Of a DNA stretch of 64,000 bases, positions 48,099 to 57,589 are shown in pieces. The notes beneath the pieces are model-generated. The model had not been told where the DNA came from. It ran no database searches and saw only the letters and a program-made list of their open reading frames with translations. The stretch lies in assembly GCF_000172795.2 (NCBI RefSeq), contig NZ_CP020950.1:400025-464024 (forward strand). The letters run 5' to 3'. The stretch is from Rhizobium sp. CIAT894. Lineage in GTDB: Bacteria; Pseudomonadota; Alphaproteobacteria; Rhizobiales; Rhizobiaceae. The first letter of the stretch is position 1, and each line of letters begins with the position of its first letter. Made by a program: the position numbers and the translations under genes.

Positions 48099-48903
48099 GC
48101 AGGCTAATCCAGCTTCCGATCAGCGCTCCGACTTCGGCATGCTGAACGACGGCCAACGGTCATACAATTTGCCTGGGTTCCAAGTTCACAGGGCGACCGT
48201 GGCGACTTAGGCCCAGTAGCCGTTTTCGGCGTGTCCATTGGCTGTTTTTCGCCGCAACGTACGCCCCGCCTAAACTCGCTGCCGCGCAACTGCTTGGGCT
48301 GCCACGTCGTCGAAATCTTCTAACGGACATTTGCGCGTATGCAAGTAGCGCTGCTTGACTCTGCACTCGGCTATTGTGCGATTGCATATGATTCTCCATA
48401 CCAAACTTACGCGACACCGTATCAAAAGAACATATTGCCGATTCAATGGCTCCTAGCCGCTGTGGGTATCGTCTATCACCTACCGGCGCTTGGGTGTGGA
48501 TCGGCACCCCAGCGCAACCCCCAGACGCTGGAGATTTGCTCCATTAGATCCGCCGCCCAACGTGTCCTATATGGCAGCCTCACCATTGTAAAATTCATGC
48601 TCCTAATGACACGCATCTGCGGTATGGATGAGTATCGCGGACCCTTGACAACCTTGAGCGGAAGGTCGGTGAGTATCGCGATACACGAGGCTTTGGCCGC
48701 GATCGCCGCCGTTTTGGATCGCCGCCAATGATCGCTGGACGTTGGGCTGCCATTGTCGATCCGTATGCGACGTTTGTCGATACGTCAGAGACGACCGTGG
48801 TCCCAATCCGTTGGAAGATCGCAGTAAGCGTCAAGATATGCGGGATGCAACGGCCAATGTCTGAGGATGCGCTCCCCTGCTAAGGTCGAGACCCCCTCCT
48901 CGA
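48099..48903. other. 0.8 kb without a recognised gene
   Basis: Short frames on both strands show no recognisable domain. No nod box or -24/-12 element was found upstream of the acyltransferase. Confidence 0.4.
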
Positions 48904-49677
48904 TCAGTGGCTTTCCCTTTTTGGGATACCTCTCCTTCGGTGGCGAAAGAATGAAACCGGGCTGGATATGTCGCTGGTCATATCGCGCGATTCAAATTGG
49001 CGCAGACTTTGCGGCTCGCTTGACGCGAGGATCCCCCTGAGCTGAAGAAGTCCGGCCGCAATAGCGCCGAGCATTGGCGCACATATATAAAGCCAGAGTT
49101 GAGAGAGTGCCGCCCCTCCTGCGAAAAGTGCTGGGCCGATCGATCGTGCTGGATTCACAGAAGAACCCGAAACGGTAATACCGCCAAGGTGGATCGCAAC
49201 TAAGGCAAGTCCAATCGCCAATCGTGCAACAGCGCCGCGTCCAGCCGTGCATTTGAGGAATACAGTTACGAACAGGAACGTGGCGATAAACTCGAATAGG
49301 AACGCAGCTCTCCATCCGTAGACTACCCAGCCGGTTTGGGCGAAACCTTCTAGGGTGATATCGTAACCGCCGACCTTGTTCATAGCGATAAGGTAGAGCG
49401 TGCCTGCCGCCGCGATAGCTCCTGCACATTGGGCGGAGACATACGCGAGAAAGTCCCACACTCTCAATCGGCGCGACACGAGGAAACCCAGGCTGACCGC
49501 CGGATTGATATGCGCGCCCGAGACTGGGCCAATCGTGTAGGCCATTGCAACCACGGTCGTCCCGAAGGCTAAAGCGACACCCAACAGGCCCACCTCTTGA
49601 CGCATATAAAGCAATGTGCCGCAGCCGAGGAAGACAAGTGTGAAGGTCCCGAAGAATTCGCAAACATACTTTTTCAT
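48904..49677 (-). CDS. Aquaporin (MIP family, AqpZ-like)
   Basis: This 257-residue channel has six helices and both half-helix motifs: GAHINPAVSLGFL and SGSSVNPARSIGPAL. The selectivity segment around the second motif, with Arg after NPA, fits a water channel. The ATG at 49677 has a good GGAGTG site. The C-terminal 40 residues beyond the last helix are longer than in AqpZ and Ser/Arg-rich. A role in water or small-solute movement in nodule bacteria is inferred only from location. Confidence 0.92.
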   Translation of the reverse strand: MKKYVCEFFGTFTLVFLGCGTLLYMRQEVGLLGVALAFGTTVVAMAYTIGPVSGAHINPAVSLGFLVSRRLRVWDFLAYVSAQCAGAIAAAGTLYLIAMNKVGGYDITLEGFAQTGWVVYGWRAAFLFEFIATFLFVTVFLKCTAGRGAVARLAIGLALVAIHLGGITVSGSSVNPARSIGPALFAGGAALSQLWLYICAPMLGAIAAGLLQLRGILASSEPQSLRQFESRDMTSDISSPVSFFRHRRRGIPKRESH

Positions 49678-50193
49678 TTTTCACTCCATTGATTAGACCC
49701 CACGTACTTTTCGGTGTCATCCTCGTGCCGCCAAGCGTTCCGCATGCACCGAACCAATCATCGTGTCAGGTCCCGAAAACCTCCGTAGTTGACTTCAATT
49801 GCGTCCTTGTCCGACGAGATCGGCATCAGAGCCTATGGTCAACCAGCGTCACCGATCACCAGCAAACGTCGTACCAAATGAAATATGTTGCGCATCACAG
49901 CGATCGCTCTGGTGACGTTCGGTCTTTATGTTCGAAAATGCCGTGAACAGGATAGGCAGGCGAACCGTACCGAGACGTATGGACCCGAGCTGGGCTACGA
50001 ACAAATCGCCAAGCAGCCCATCCTCAAATTATCGAAACAACGACCCTCTTCATGGCTCCAAGCGGAAGGTGGTGCAAAGCAGGAACCAGGACAAGGGTTG
50101 ATAAGACCGCCAGGGACGTTCACGAGAAGTCGAGTAACGCCCCTTAGCGACGAACAGGCACATGATCCTTGGCGCGATTTGAAGTCCACGTGA
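49678..50193. other. 0.5 kb without a recognised gene, aquaporin to phasin unit
   Basis: No assignable frame. The duplicated phasin unit begins at about 50194. Confidence 0.4.
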
Positions 50194-50373
50194 ATTCCCT
50201 TGTCCCCAGCGCAACCGTCGACATTTCTCGCAAATGTCGGGCATCCGCCACTTTTGTCAGGTTTGTCGTGATTGGAACGTTTTTTTCGCCGGTCTCTCCG
50301 TCAAATACACATCAACCTGCCCTCAACCCGCCCATTGATAAAAGAAAATCATCTTCTTGGCGCTCGGAGCAGT

Positions 50374-50389
50374 TGGCATGGTGTTTGCT
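50374..50389 (+). promoter_or_regulatory. Sigma-54 (-24/-12) promoter of phasin copy 2
   Basis: TGGCATGGTGTTTGCT has GG and GC ten bases apart. A TGTCGTGATTGGAACG site at 50264-50279 is one mismatch from the NifA consensus and lies 94 bases upstream, the same spacing as at nifH. Confidence 0.8.
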
Positions 50390-50572
50390 GATCCCTGGTT
50401 ACAAGCGGCAGAAAGCAGTCTGCATTATGCCGGTTCATGAAACGAACGGAACGGAGGCCACCTGACCGTTCGTCATCGGATCCGCGTTCTACCAAGCGGC
50501 CATGCATAGTCCGCCGGCGGAAGGGGTCAATCCCGATGTCACAGCTTGCAACTCAAAGAGAAGGAAAATGCA

Positions 50573-51025
50573 ATGACCAAGATTTCCGAAAGATCATTTG
50601 AAACGATCGAAAACCCGGCGTCATCGCCGCTCAAGGTGCCAGATCAGTTCGGCGCATCTGTTGAAAAGGGGAAGAAGGTGACAGAGGCTTTTTTGAAATT
50701 TGCGTCCGGCGCTGAAGCGACACAGAAAATGCTGCCTCCGATCCTCGAAACGACAAGTCTGTTCGGCAACGAATTGTGGGGGAAGACGATTGCTGCACTG
50801 CAGGCCGACGCCGAAGCCAGCTTCTCACATTTGCAAGCTTTGCTGGGCGCGAATTCGCCGTCGCAGATCCTCGAACTGCAGTCGACCTTCCTTAGCAAGC
50901 GGGTTGAGACAAGTTTGCAGCACGCCAAGGAAGTCCGGGTGCTCTCAAGCAGGGCGGTGGAGGAAATCTCAAAGCCGGTCAAGGATGCTTTTGACAAGGT
51001 GCTGACGGACCTCAAGGCGACGTAA
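50573..51025 (+). CDS. Phasin family protein, copy 2
   Basis: This 150-residue granule protein begins MTKISERSFETIENPASSPL and is otherwise almost identical to copy 1 (missing one Asn near residue 33). The ATG at 50573 has GAGAAGGAAAA before it; an upstream TTG at 50546 is not needed. Both copies keep intact frames and identical promoters, which suggests selection for dosage or recent duplication. Confidence 0.9.
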   Translation: MTKISERSFETIENPASSPLKVPDQFGASVEKGKKVTEAFLKFASGAEATQKMLPPILETTSLFGNELWGKTIAALQADAEASFSHLQALLGANSPSQILELQSTFLSKRVETSLQHAKEVRVLSSRAVEEISKPVKDAFDKVLTDLKAT

Positions 51026-51099
51026 AGTTGACTCGGCACTAAGATCAGGGCTGGACGAATCATGATCGGAGCTTCTTTCGAGGAGACAACATTATGCGG

Positions 51100-51205
51100 C
51101 CGACTGATGTTTCATCTGTTCGCGGCGCTGGCGAATTCCGGCGTGATCTGGTCAGAGAGCGGACCCGTGCCGGCCCAGAGGAACGTGGTAGGCGCGGCGG
51201 CCGCC
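51100..51205 (+). pseudogene. Serine recombinase (resolvase/invertase) fragment
   Basis: Two frames together read LMFHLFAALA and EFRRDLVRERTRAG followed by ERGRRGGRRR, matching the FERDLIRERTRAGL-ARGRKGGRP segment of resolvases with a frameshift between. Only about 35 codons remain. Confidence 0.55.
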
Positions 51206-51315
51206 GCCGCTGATAAGCTTGCCAGGGCCCATGGCATCTGGTGGCTGGCCACAAAGTGCGCGAGGCCATCGCACCTTACGAGGCTCTTAGATGGTTACAT
51301 GTGGGGGATAGTAAA

Positions 51316-51870
51316 ATGATTGTAGCTGTTCCAAATAGCGGGGCGTCACGGATTAACCAATCCGGTGTAGAAGCATTACGAGAATTTCCTAACTTTCCGA
51401 TAGGCGGGATCTTGTTCAAGGATATAGCGCCTATGCTGGCTGGTAGAGGTGCATTGGGCGAAGTCGTTTCTACCGTCGCAAGCCAAGTGTCGGGAACAGA
51501 AATCGATGCCATTTTGGCGGTTGATGCGCGTGGTTTCATCTTGGGCGCCTCATTGGCTGATAGGCTTGGTTGCGGTTTCATCATGGTAAGGAAACCCGGT
51601 AAACTGCCGGGGGACGTCCTCTCATTTGAATACAGCTGTGAATACTGCTCCGGAACCCTGGAGGTAACTGCCGGCCTCATCGGTGACGGCCTGCGATGCC
51701 TGATTGCTGATGACCTTCTAGCGACGGGTGGCACTGCTCGGGCGACTGGGAATTTTGTCAAGTCCCAAGGCGGAGAGATCGCCGGATACGCATTCATACT
51801 CGAAATCGAAGTTTTGAAAGGCAGGCGTCAATTGGACGACGCACCAGTGATCAGTGCGATGACGTGCTAG
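51316..51870 (+). CDS. Adenine phosphoribosyltransferase paralogue
   Basis: This 184-residue protein has the Apt N-terminal block FPNFPIGGILFKDIAPMLAG and the PRPP-binding loop CLIADDLLATGGTARATGNF, where DDLLATGGT is the exact family motif. The enzyme would join adenine (or a related base) to PRPP. The ATG at 51316 follows GGGGGATAG. It is the first gene of a run with a radical SAM protein, a nucleotidyltransferase and a PRPP synthetase, and housekeeping apt is normally chromosomal, so a dedicated biosynthetic role is likely. Substrate is not evident. Confidence 0.85.
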   Translation: MIVAVPNSGASRINQSGVEALREFPNFPIGGILFKDIAPMLAGRGALGEVVSTVASQVSGTEIDAILAVDARGFILGASLADRLGCGFIMVRKPGKLPGDVLSFEYSCEYCSGTLEVTAGLIGDGLRCLIADDLLATGGTARATGNFVKSQGGEIAGYAFILEIEVLKGRRQLDDAPVISAMTC

Positions 51871-51901
51871 CGCAGCAGCATAGACGTGAGGAGGCAAGCG
51901 C

Positions 51902-53170
51902 ATGAATACCCCTGATTGGCTTTCGACACCGCAGGACGTGCATGTAGCCAGTCAGACGCTACAGGCCCTCGTCACAAGTGAACTTTCGAAACGAGTCGTC
52001 TCGGAAAACGAAATTAAAACGATCTATCTGTTTCTAACCCGCAAGTGCAATTTGGGATGCCACCACTGTTACATCGCAGGCGTCGGGTCCAAGGCCAAGG
52101 GCATTGATTTCAACCTTGAGACGATCCAAGGACTGATCGAGCAAGCACTACCCAATGGGCTGCGCAAGGTTAAGGTTTCCGGGGGTGAACCGATGGTTCA
52201 CAAGGAATTCATGGCAGTCATGGAATACCTCGCATCCTGTGGGCTGAAGGAGCTGGTTTTCGAGACGAATGGAACCCTCTTTGACGAGTTCACGATCGAG
52301 CAGCTAAGTAGGCTCCCCAATTTGACGGTCTTCATCAGCCTCGACCATTTCGACCCAGAGGCGCACGACGCTTTCAGAGCAAAATCGGGTGCGTTCGCCA
52401 AGACTGCGATTGTCCTGCAGCGGCTTGGAAAAACTGACATCTCTACGGTGGTAACGACGACTGCCTATCGCAACAACTATGACAAGGTGATTTCGATTAT
52501 AGATTTGGTGCTCGGCTGGGGCATCAAAAAGCATCGGACGCTGCTCAACATACATCCGATGGGCAACGCGCGCAGCCATGAGGACAATGCGATAAGCTTG
52601 GAGGAATGCGAGCTACTGATAGGCGATCTTTTGAAATCTCCCCATTTTGAGAGTGGCGCTGCATACATGACTCTGCCGCCGGCTCTGATGCCTCTCAAGT
52701 ATCTGAACGGCGTGCATACTTGCGGTTGGGGCGACAACGTACTGGGCATACTGTCGAACGGACAAGTTTCGATGTGCAGTGCCTCCTACGATGATCCGGA
52801 AATGATCGCCGGCAATGCCTTCGAAATGCCCTTGATGGAAATCTGGCGCAACAGCCCGTTCTTCCATGAGCTACGCGAGGTGGTGAGTGGCGAGGTTAAG
52901 GGCGTCTGCGGCAACTGCGTGTTTTATCCAGTCTGTCGCGGCGTCTGCAAGATGAGTAGCTGGTCGCACTATGGTGAAAAGGACGCGCCCTATCCGCTGT
53001 GCCAGGAACTTTACAATAACGGAGGTTTTCCGGAGTACGCTCTGGTGGACCCGACGAAAGATTCCACCTACCGCCGCGGAGTTATAGCAAAAGAGCGTCG
53101 GCCCGCCGCCGAAGCTCCTGTCTATAACTTCTCGGAGGAAATCGCGGCTGCTGCGCAAAACACTCACTAA
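51902..53170 (+). CDS. Radical SAM/SPASM domain protein
   Basis: This 422-residue enzyme has the 4Fe-4S SAM motif CX3CX2C in FLTRKCNLGCHHCYIAG, the GGEP-type motif in KVSGGEPMVHKEF and a C-terminal SPASM domain with a cysteine series including MCSASYDD, GVCGNCVFYPVCRGVCKM and PLCQELY. SPASM proteins often modify ribosomal peptides (PqqE, AlbA, sactipeptide and ranthipeptide maturases), but some act on other substrates. A GGAGG site precedes the ATG at 51902, 31 bases after the Apt stop. No small precursor peptide is obvious next to it; the two small unknown proteins downstream are candidates for partners or substrates. Confidence 0.9.
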   Translation: MNTPDWLSTPQDVHVASQTLQALVTSELSKRVVSENEIKTIYLFLTRKCNLGCHHCYIAGVGSKAKGIDFNLETIQGLIEQALPNGLRKVKVSGGEPMVHKEFMAVMEYLASCGLKELVFETNGTLFDEFTIEQLSRLPNLTVFISLDHFDPEAHDAFRAKSGAFAKTAIVLQRLGKTDISTVVTTTAYRNNYDKVISIIDLVLGWGIKKHRTLLNIHPMGNARSHEDNAISLEECELLIGDLLKSPHFESGAAYMTLPPALMPLKYLNGVHTCGWGDNVLGILSNGQVSMCSASYDDPEMIAGNAFEMPLMEIWRNSPFFHELREVVSGEVKGVCGNCVFYPVCRGVCKMSSWSHYGEKDAPYPLCQELYNNGGFPEYALVDPTKDSTYRRGVIAKERRPAAEAPVYNFSEEIAAAAQNTH

Positions 53171-53250
53171 CGCAGGAGGCGCGACGTAATAATTGCTGTG
53201 TCGACGACGTAATTTAACCAGGTCAACAAAAATAACGTGGAGGATTGGGG

Positions 53251-53745
53251 ATGAGCAGAGCTTTCCGAGGTGCGGCGGGTGTGGCGCACACACTTGCGAA
53301 CAACGCGATACGATCCGGCAACAAAGCAGCCGCCCAGCAAGCCCAGGTGATTTCTCGTCTCGCGGAAGGACTCGCCCGGCTGCAGGCGGGTTTGGATGAC
53401 CAAGCTCAGCAATTGACGGCTGGCCTTGTAAAATTAGAGCAATCGCTAAAGGTGTCACGCAGATCGCAACGGTCGAAATCCGGCTCACTCGCTGCTAACG
53501 GCGAACTACAAAACTACTACGTTGATATAACCGCCTCGAAGATATTTGGCAAAGCCAATTGGCCGCGCGCCGCCGATTCAGGTCTTGTAGGACGCCGCAT
53601 TGGGCGAGGACCGGTTAGGATGACTGGTTCCGACACACAATCGGCAAAGGCGGTTACCGCCGCATTCGCCAAACTTCTCTCGGCTCAGGCACAATTGCTG
53701 CAGATACGCAGTGAAGTGGAAGACCTCAAGAAGGTTCAGAGGTAG
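53251..53745 (+). CDS. Protein of unknown family in the radical SAM cluster (164 aa)
   Basis: I do not recognise the family. The ATG at 53251 has a strong GGAGG site. The N-terminal half is a predicted coiled coil (AAQQAQVISRLAEGLARLQA, DDQAQQLTAGLVKLEQSLKV), the centre is Gly/Arg-rich (ADSGLVGRRIGRGPVRMTGS) and the C-terminus is helical (KLLSAQAQLLQIRSEVEDLK). There is no cysteine. It is followed five bases later by another unknown small protein, so the pair may form a complex or scaffold. Confidence 0.7.
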   Translation: MSRAFRGAAGVAHTLANNAIRSGNKAAAQQAQVISRLAEGLARLQAGLDDQAQQLTAGLVKLEQSLKVSRRSQRSKSGSLAANGELQNYYVDITASKIFGKANWPRAADSGLVGRRIGRGPVRMTGSDTQSAKAVTAAFAKLLSAQAQLLQIRSEVEDLKKVQR

Positions 53746-53750
53746 CGGCA

Positions 53751-54080
53751 ATGGCTAGTTCCCGACTGTTTGGCTACGCCGTTGACGAAGAGGATGGCAA
53801 GCTGGTAATCGTGATTGACGGATTGCTTGCCGAAAGTTGCATCCGGCAAATTCGGGACAGCGCCCAGACGGGCCGCGGTGGTGAACTCTTGTCGCGATTG
53901 CTGCCGGTAAGTTCGGTTTACAAGCTTATGTCTGGACAAGAGGAACGCGCTGAAGAAACGCTCAGCCTTGAACAGTTGCTTGGACAAAACGTCGACCAGA
54001 GTTTCGCTTCCTTCGAACAACAGTTCGCCGACCTGAGGCAGACACTAGCCGAATTCGGCAGCTCGGAAAGTTCGAAATAA
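53751..54080 (+). CDS. Protein of unknown family in the radical SAM cluster (109 aa)
   Basis: I do not recognise it. It begins MASSRLFGYAVDEEDGKLVI with a short beta-rich part, contains one cysteine (LLAESCIRQIRD) and ends in a long amphipathic helix (FASFEQQFADLRQTLAEFGS). It starts five bases after the preceding gene and 29 bases before the nucleotidyltransferase, clearly in the same operon. Confidence 0.65.
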   Translation: MASSRLFGYAVDEEDGKLVIVIDGLLAESCIRQIRDSAQTGRGGELLSRLLPVSSVYKLMSGQEERAEETLSLEQLLGQNVDQSFASFEQQFADLRQTLAEFGSSESSK

Positions 54081-54109
54081 ATCACGCAGCCGTATCAGGA
54101 GTCTCCGCG

Positions 54110-55225
54110 ATGCTTCGGTTGTCACCAGAAGACTCTATTTTGCTGATCACCTGCCGGGCCTACCTACGACCCGAGGATGAAGAGCGTTTGGTCCGTCTCT
54201 GCAAGGAGCCTGTCAACTGGCCCTATGTGGTATGGCGCGCCGAGCATAATCGGACGGTGCCGCTGCTTGAGAATCACTTGCGCCGCCTCGATTTGTTGAC
54301 ACTATTGCCCACTGAGGCGGCGCATTACGTTCAGTGCTGGACTGTCATGTCAAAGGTCAGGTCCGCACTCGAATTTCGCAATCTGCCAGAAATCATGGAT
54401 GCGCTGGATCGGGCCGGCATCGCCTGGTTCCTGGTGAAGGGACCAGATCTCGCGCTTCTCCACTATCCCGATCCACTCCTACGGCCGATGACCGATCTCG
54501 ACATCATGGTCAAGCCCGCTGACGCGCAGCGCGTGCAGCGGCTCATGTTCGATCTCGGCTACCGGCACGGTATTTTCGATCCTTCAAATGGCAACTGGCA
54601 TCCGGAACGAAAGGAACTCGATGACGAAACCTTCCGCGAAAGCTATTCCTTGCCGGTGTTTGTAAGGATAGAATCCGTTGAATCTCCGTTCCCTGGTCCC
54701 GCGGTGCCACGCCAGCTGCGCTACCGCCACGTAAAGGGATACATCGATTCCGCGAAGAAGCTGCACATGCCCATCTTCATTGATATGCATGTAAATCTCT
54801 CCGTCGGCATCGATGTCGAAGACATATGGTCAGGCGTGCGTCTTGCAAACGGTCTAGGCCGCATATTGCAGGTCCAATCCGCGACTGGCGCCGTCTGGTT
54901 CCTTTCGGCCAGGCTTTATCACGAGGCCTTCCTTTATAATTCGCTTCGACTATTGATGTTCGGCGATCTTCATGCGGTTCTACACAAAGAAATGGCGAAT
55001 ATTAGCTGGGCGGAGGTCGCTGCGATAGGTTACAAATACGAGATGAGGCCGGCGTTATATTTCGTCCTGACGCAGATGAAGCGCATCTGTGGGATAGACA
55101 TACCGTCCGAGTTCCTAGAGCTCATTCGACCTGATCAAACCGAGGTACCACTTCAACATGATTGGGGCGACGTGTTGCCCAAACTGCTGTCTATTCCCAC
55201 TGTTAACGATCTTGAGCTGGCGTAA
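54110..55225 (+). CDS. Putative nucleotidyltransferase (NTP_transf_5-like)
   Basis: This 371-residue protein contains the family hallmark WFLVKGPDLALLHYPDPLLR followed by PMTDLDIMVKPADAQRVQRL, where the D-x-D of DLDIMV is the metal-binding pair of polymerase-beta-type nucleotidyltransferases. A later Asp (IFIDMHVNLS) may be the third acidic residue. Such proteins occur in peptide, capsule and antibiotic loci but have mostly unknown acceptors. The start at 54110 follows a GGAG site. It is the fifth gene of the run, and PRPP synthetase follows after two bases. Confidence 0.75.
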   Translation: MLRLSPEDSILLITCRAYLRPEDEERLVRLCKEPVNWPYVVWRAEHNRTVPLLENHLRRLDLLTLLPTEAAHYVQCWTVMSKVRSALEFRNLPEIMDALDRAGIAWFLVKGPDLALLHYPDPLLRPMTDLDIMVKPADAQRVQRLMFDLGYRHGIFDPSNGNWHPERKELDDETFRESYSLPVFVRIESVESPFPGPAVPRQLRYRHVKGYIDSAKKLHMPIFIDMHVNLSVGIDVEDIWSGVRLANGLGRILQVQSATGAVWFLSARLYHEAFLYNSLRLLMFGDLHAVLHKEMANISWAEVAAIGYKYEMRPALYFVLTQMKRICGIDIPSEFLELIRPDQTEVPLQHDWGDVLPKLLSIPTVNDLELA

Positions 55226-55227
55226 AT

Positions 55228-56169
55228 ATGGCGCCCGAGTCACCGTATCGTACAGATCCTGCGGCGAACGACCTTCGTATCGCAGCAACCGAAACCTCTG
55301 CAAAGTTTGCGTCAACAGTCCATCGGGCCCTCACGCGGTCAGGAATAACGATCCTAAACACGCAGGTGTTCAGCAATGGCCAGATGGCTGTCACTCCGCG
55401 CGACGGCGGGCTTGGCGGAGATGTGGTGGTCGTGCAAACATTTCCTGACAGCGTTCATGATCGTCTTTTCGAGTTGTTCCTAGCGCTTGGTGCCGTGCGG
55501 GCGCGGGGTCCCCGCACGATTACCGCTGTTCTTCCCTACCTCCCATATTCGCGTTCGGATCGCCCTGCCTTCGACGGCGGACCTGTACCGGTGCGAATCC
55601 TTGCGGGGATTATCGAAACGCTCGGTATAGATCGGCTGATAACTTTCGAACTCCATGTTCCTCAGCTGTGCGCCGCATTTGCCTGTCCCGTCGTCAATCT
55701 TCAGTTCGCTCCCGTCCTAGTTCGCCATCTCGGTTCTGCGGCCGTCGATGGCGACATGGTCGTTTCACCGGACTTCGGCGGAGCGAAGCGAGCTGAGCAC
55801 TTGGCGGCCCTGCTCGGCTGCCCATTCGCTGTCATGCGCAAGTACCGCAGAGACGATGATGACTTTCGGGAGAGCGTCGAGATTCTGGGGGACGTTGCTG
55901 GCCGGACGATCATCCTGATTGACGACGAAATCAACAGTGGTCAGACGGCTTTTTCAGCCGCCGCACATCTCAAAGCGGCAGGCGCTCGCAAGATAACCCT
56001 TGCCGCAGCCCATGCCATATTCACGCCGTCGCTGAACGAAAACTGGGGACGGTCTCAGATCGACCGCATCGTTGTGACCGACAGCGTCGGACGTACCGAC
56101 AATTTCCCCGACAGTGTCGAAGTAGCCTCGATCGGCAACGAAATTGCAGGCGCGCTGCAGGCACGCTGA
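55228..56169 (+). CDS. Ribose-phosphate pyrophosphokinase (PRPP synthetase) paralogue
   Basis: This 313-residue protein aligns by motif with Prs: an ATP-site region (LPYLPYSRSDR), VVSPDFGGAKRAEHLAALLG, the flexible-loop region KYRRDDDDFRESVEILGDVA and the PRPP loop IILIDDEINSGQTAFSAAAH. The PRPP loop departs from the common DDIIDTGGT (NSGQT), and the catalytic His region reads FELHVPQ instead of DLHAxQ. It is thus a divergent paralogue, probably feeding PRPP to the Apt-like enzyme of the same cluster. It ends 6 bases from the convergent dehydrogenase. Confidence 0.85.
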   Translation: MAPESPYRTDPAANDLRIAATETSAKFASTVHRALTRSGITILNTQVFSNGQMAVTPRDGGLGGDVVVVQTFPDSVHDRLFELFLALGAVRARGPRTITAVLPYLPYSRSDRPAFDGGPVPVRILAGIIETLGIDRLITFELHVPQLCAAFACPVVNLQFAPVLVRHLGSAAVDGDMVVSPDFGGAKRAEHLAALLGCPFAVMRKYRRDDDDFRESVEILGDVAGRTIILIDDEINSGQTAFSAAAHLKAAGARKITLAAAHAIFTPSLNENWGRSQIDRIVVTDSVGRTDNFPDSVEVASIGNEIAGALQAR

Positions 56170-56175
56170 GAAGCA

Positions 56176-57210
56176 TTACCTGAAATCTAGCATCACGCGA
56201 TTAACACGTGGATCGAGCGCCTGCTCGAATGCCTCTTGGGCGTTTGACGAGGGCCAAAGATTGACCTGCAGCACGTCGAAGCGTGCGGCGTGTTCAACGA
56301 TGGTTCGGATGGCATTTCTCACGTCGTCCGCGCTTTGGGCTATGGTGCCGATCAGTTCAATTTCCCGGTAATGCAGAAAGTTAGCGCCTACCGATAACAA
56401 ATCGGGCGTCGGAATCGATTGGTAGAGTACAATCCTGGCACCGCGTGACGCCGCAGCTATGGCGCCCTGAATGCCTCTGACACCGAAGCGCGTGCAAAAG
56501 ATGCAGTCGAAGCCCCAGCCATCCGTTAATCTCTCGACGAGTTTCGGATCAGACAGAGAATGAACTGACCCCGTTGCATGGGCGCCGGTCGACATCACAG
56601 GCCCATGCGTTGCCACGTCGTCATCGAAAAGGTAAACGTCGCATCCTTTGGTTGTCAGAAGTATCGAATGGAGAAGGCCCATCGTGCCTCCGCCGATGAC
56701 GGCCACAGTGTCTCCAGCCTTTGCACGCGCCCTATTTATGCCGCGTGCCACGCAGGCGACAGGTTCAACTAACGCGGCACGCTCGGGAGCCAAAAAGGAA
56801 GGTACGGAAAAAACCTGATAGGCGGGTACGCCCACAAAATTGGCCAATCCCCCCGGCCCCTGCGGCACCCCTCCTCTCGCTTTAGGATTTAAATATGCAC
56901 AGTGGTTGTCCAGTCCGAGGCGGCAGGCACGACATTGGCCGCATCTGCGCATTAAAAGCACCGCAACGCGGTCTCCTACGCGCAGGCCATCCGGTACATC
57001 GTCCGGCAGAGACACGATCGTGCCTGACAACTCGTGCCCGCCCCAATAGGGGTAAGTCGGCTTGGCGCCCCGATAAACGCGTTGCTCCGGTGTGCAGAGT
57101 CCACACAACTCTATCCGCACACCCACTTCGGACGATACGGCGAGTGGAACCGACAATGTCCATTCTTCAACCTTGCGGGGGCAAGTAATTACGAGTCCAC
57201 GAACCTCCAT
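56176..57210 (-). CDS. Zinc-dependent alcohol dehydrogenase-like protein
   Basis: This medium-chain dehydrogenase of about 344 residues starts MEVRGLVITCPRKVEEW. The catalytic zinc site is in IELCGLCTPEQRVYRG and WGGHELSG, the structural zinc cysteines are in CGQCRACRLGLDNHCAYLNP, and the Rossmann motif is VIGGGTMG. All four structural-zinc positions can be matched only partly (three Cys before a spaced fourth), so zinc content is uncertain. It is convergent with the PRPP synthetase gene. It may oxidise a sugar or polyol related to the cluster product, but the location is the only evidence. Confidence 0.8.
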   Translation of the reverse strand: MEVRGLVITCPRKVEEWTLSVPLAVSSEVGVRIELCGLCTPEQRVYRGAKPTYPYWGGHELSGTIVSLPDDVPDGLRVGDRVAVLLMRRCGQCRACRLGLDNHCAYLNPKARGGVPQGPGGLANFVGVPAYQVFSVPSFLAPERAALVEPVACVARGINRARAKAGDTVAVIGGGTMGLLHSILLTTKGCDVYLFDDDVATHGPVMSTGAHATGSVHSLSDPKLVERLTDGWGFDCIFCTRFGVRGIQGAIAAASRGARIVLYQSIPTPDLLSVGANFLHYREIELIGTIAQSADDVRNAIRTIVEHAARFDVLQVNLWPSSNAQEAFEQALDPRVNRVMLDFR

Positions 57211-57311
57211 ACGAGACCTCTCGCTCCCCGACACACCGACTGTCCTAATATGTACACTTACTTGCATCCAGAATCTAGCCAACAACCACAGGCGGCAGTC
57301 AGAAACCTGAT

Positions 57312-57449
57312 GGAATCACGTGCCTTGCTGGCGGGCTTGCTTATGTCCTGGGTCTTGACAAGCTTCTCGGAGATATCGTCGGCGCAAACGGCAAAGGACG
57401 TTTCAAGCGGCAGAAGTGTTCCCTTGCGCAAGGAGCGACGAAACTATTG
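57312..57449 (+). CDS. Possible small exported protein
   Basis: A frame beginning MESRALLAGLLMSWVLTSFS continues EISSAQTAKD, which looks like a signal peptide with an SSA cleavage site, then a basic tail and a stop at 57447. There is no good ribosome binding site; an in-frame ATG at 57252 also lacks one. It may be a remnant. Confidence 0.25.
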
Positions 57450-57589
57450 AAGGTAGAGTGGAGCGCTTGGGCCGCGTCAATGCCACCAGCCTCAAACACG
57501 AGCCGCGGTTTACCAGCCCGTTCTTCGATGCATCCTCATCTCTGCGAAGATGCCATGTCGCCTTCCCTCATCTGCCCGCGCGAACCCTC

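Larger units (their letters stand above)
50194..51025 (+). repeat. Phasin unit, inverted copy of 12939-13772
   Basis: About 830 bases, including the phasin gene, its leader, the -24/-12 promoter and the region around the imperfect NifA site, recur in opposite orientation at 12939-13772. Identity stops sharply at GGGACAAGGGAATT on the upstream side and just after the phasin stop downstream. Differences are few. Confidence 0.9.

Noticed and set aside
51215..51240. TGGCATCTGGTGGC before the Apt-like gene as a -24/-12 promoter
   Set aside because: GG and GC are nine bases apart and there is no NifA site at the right distance.
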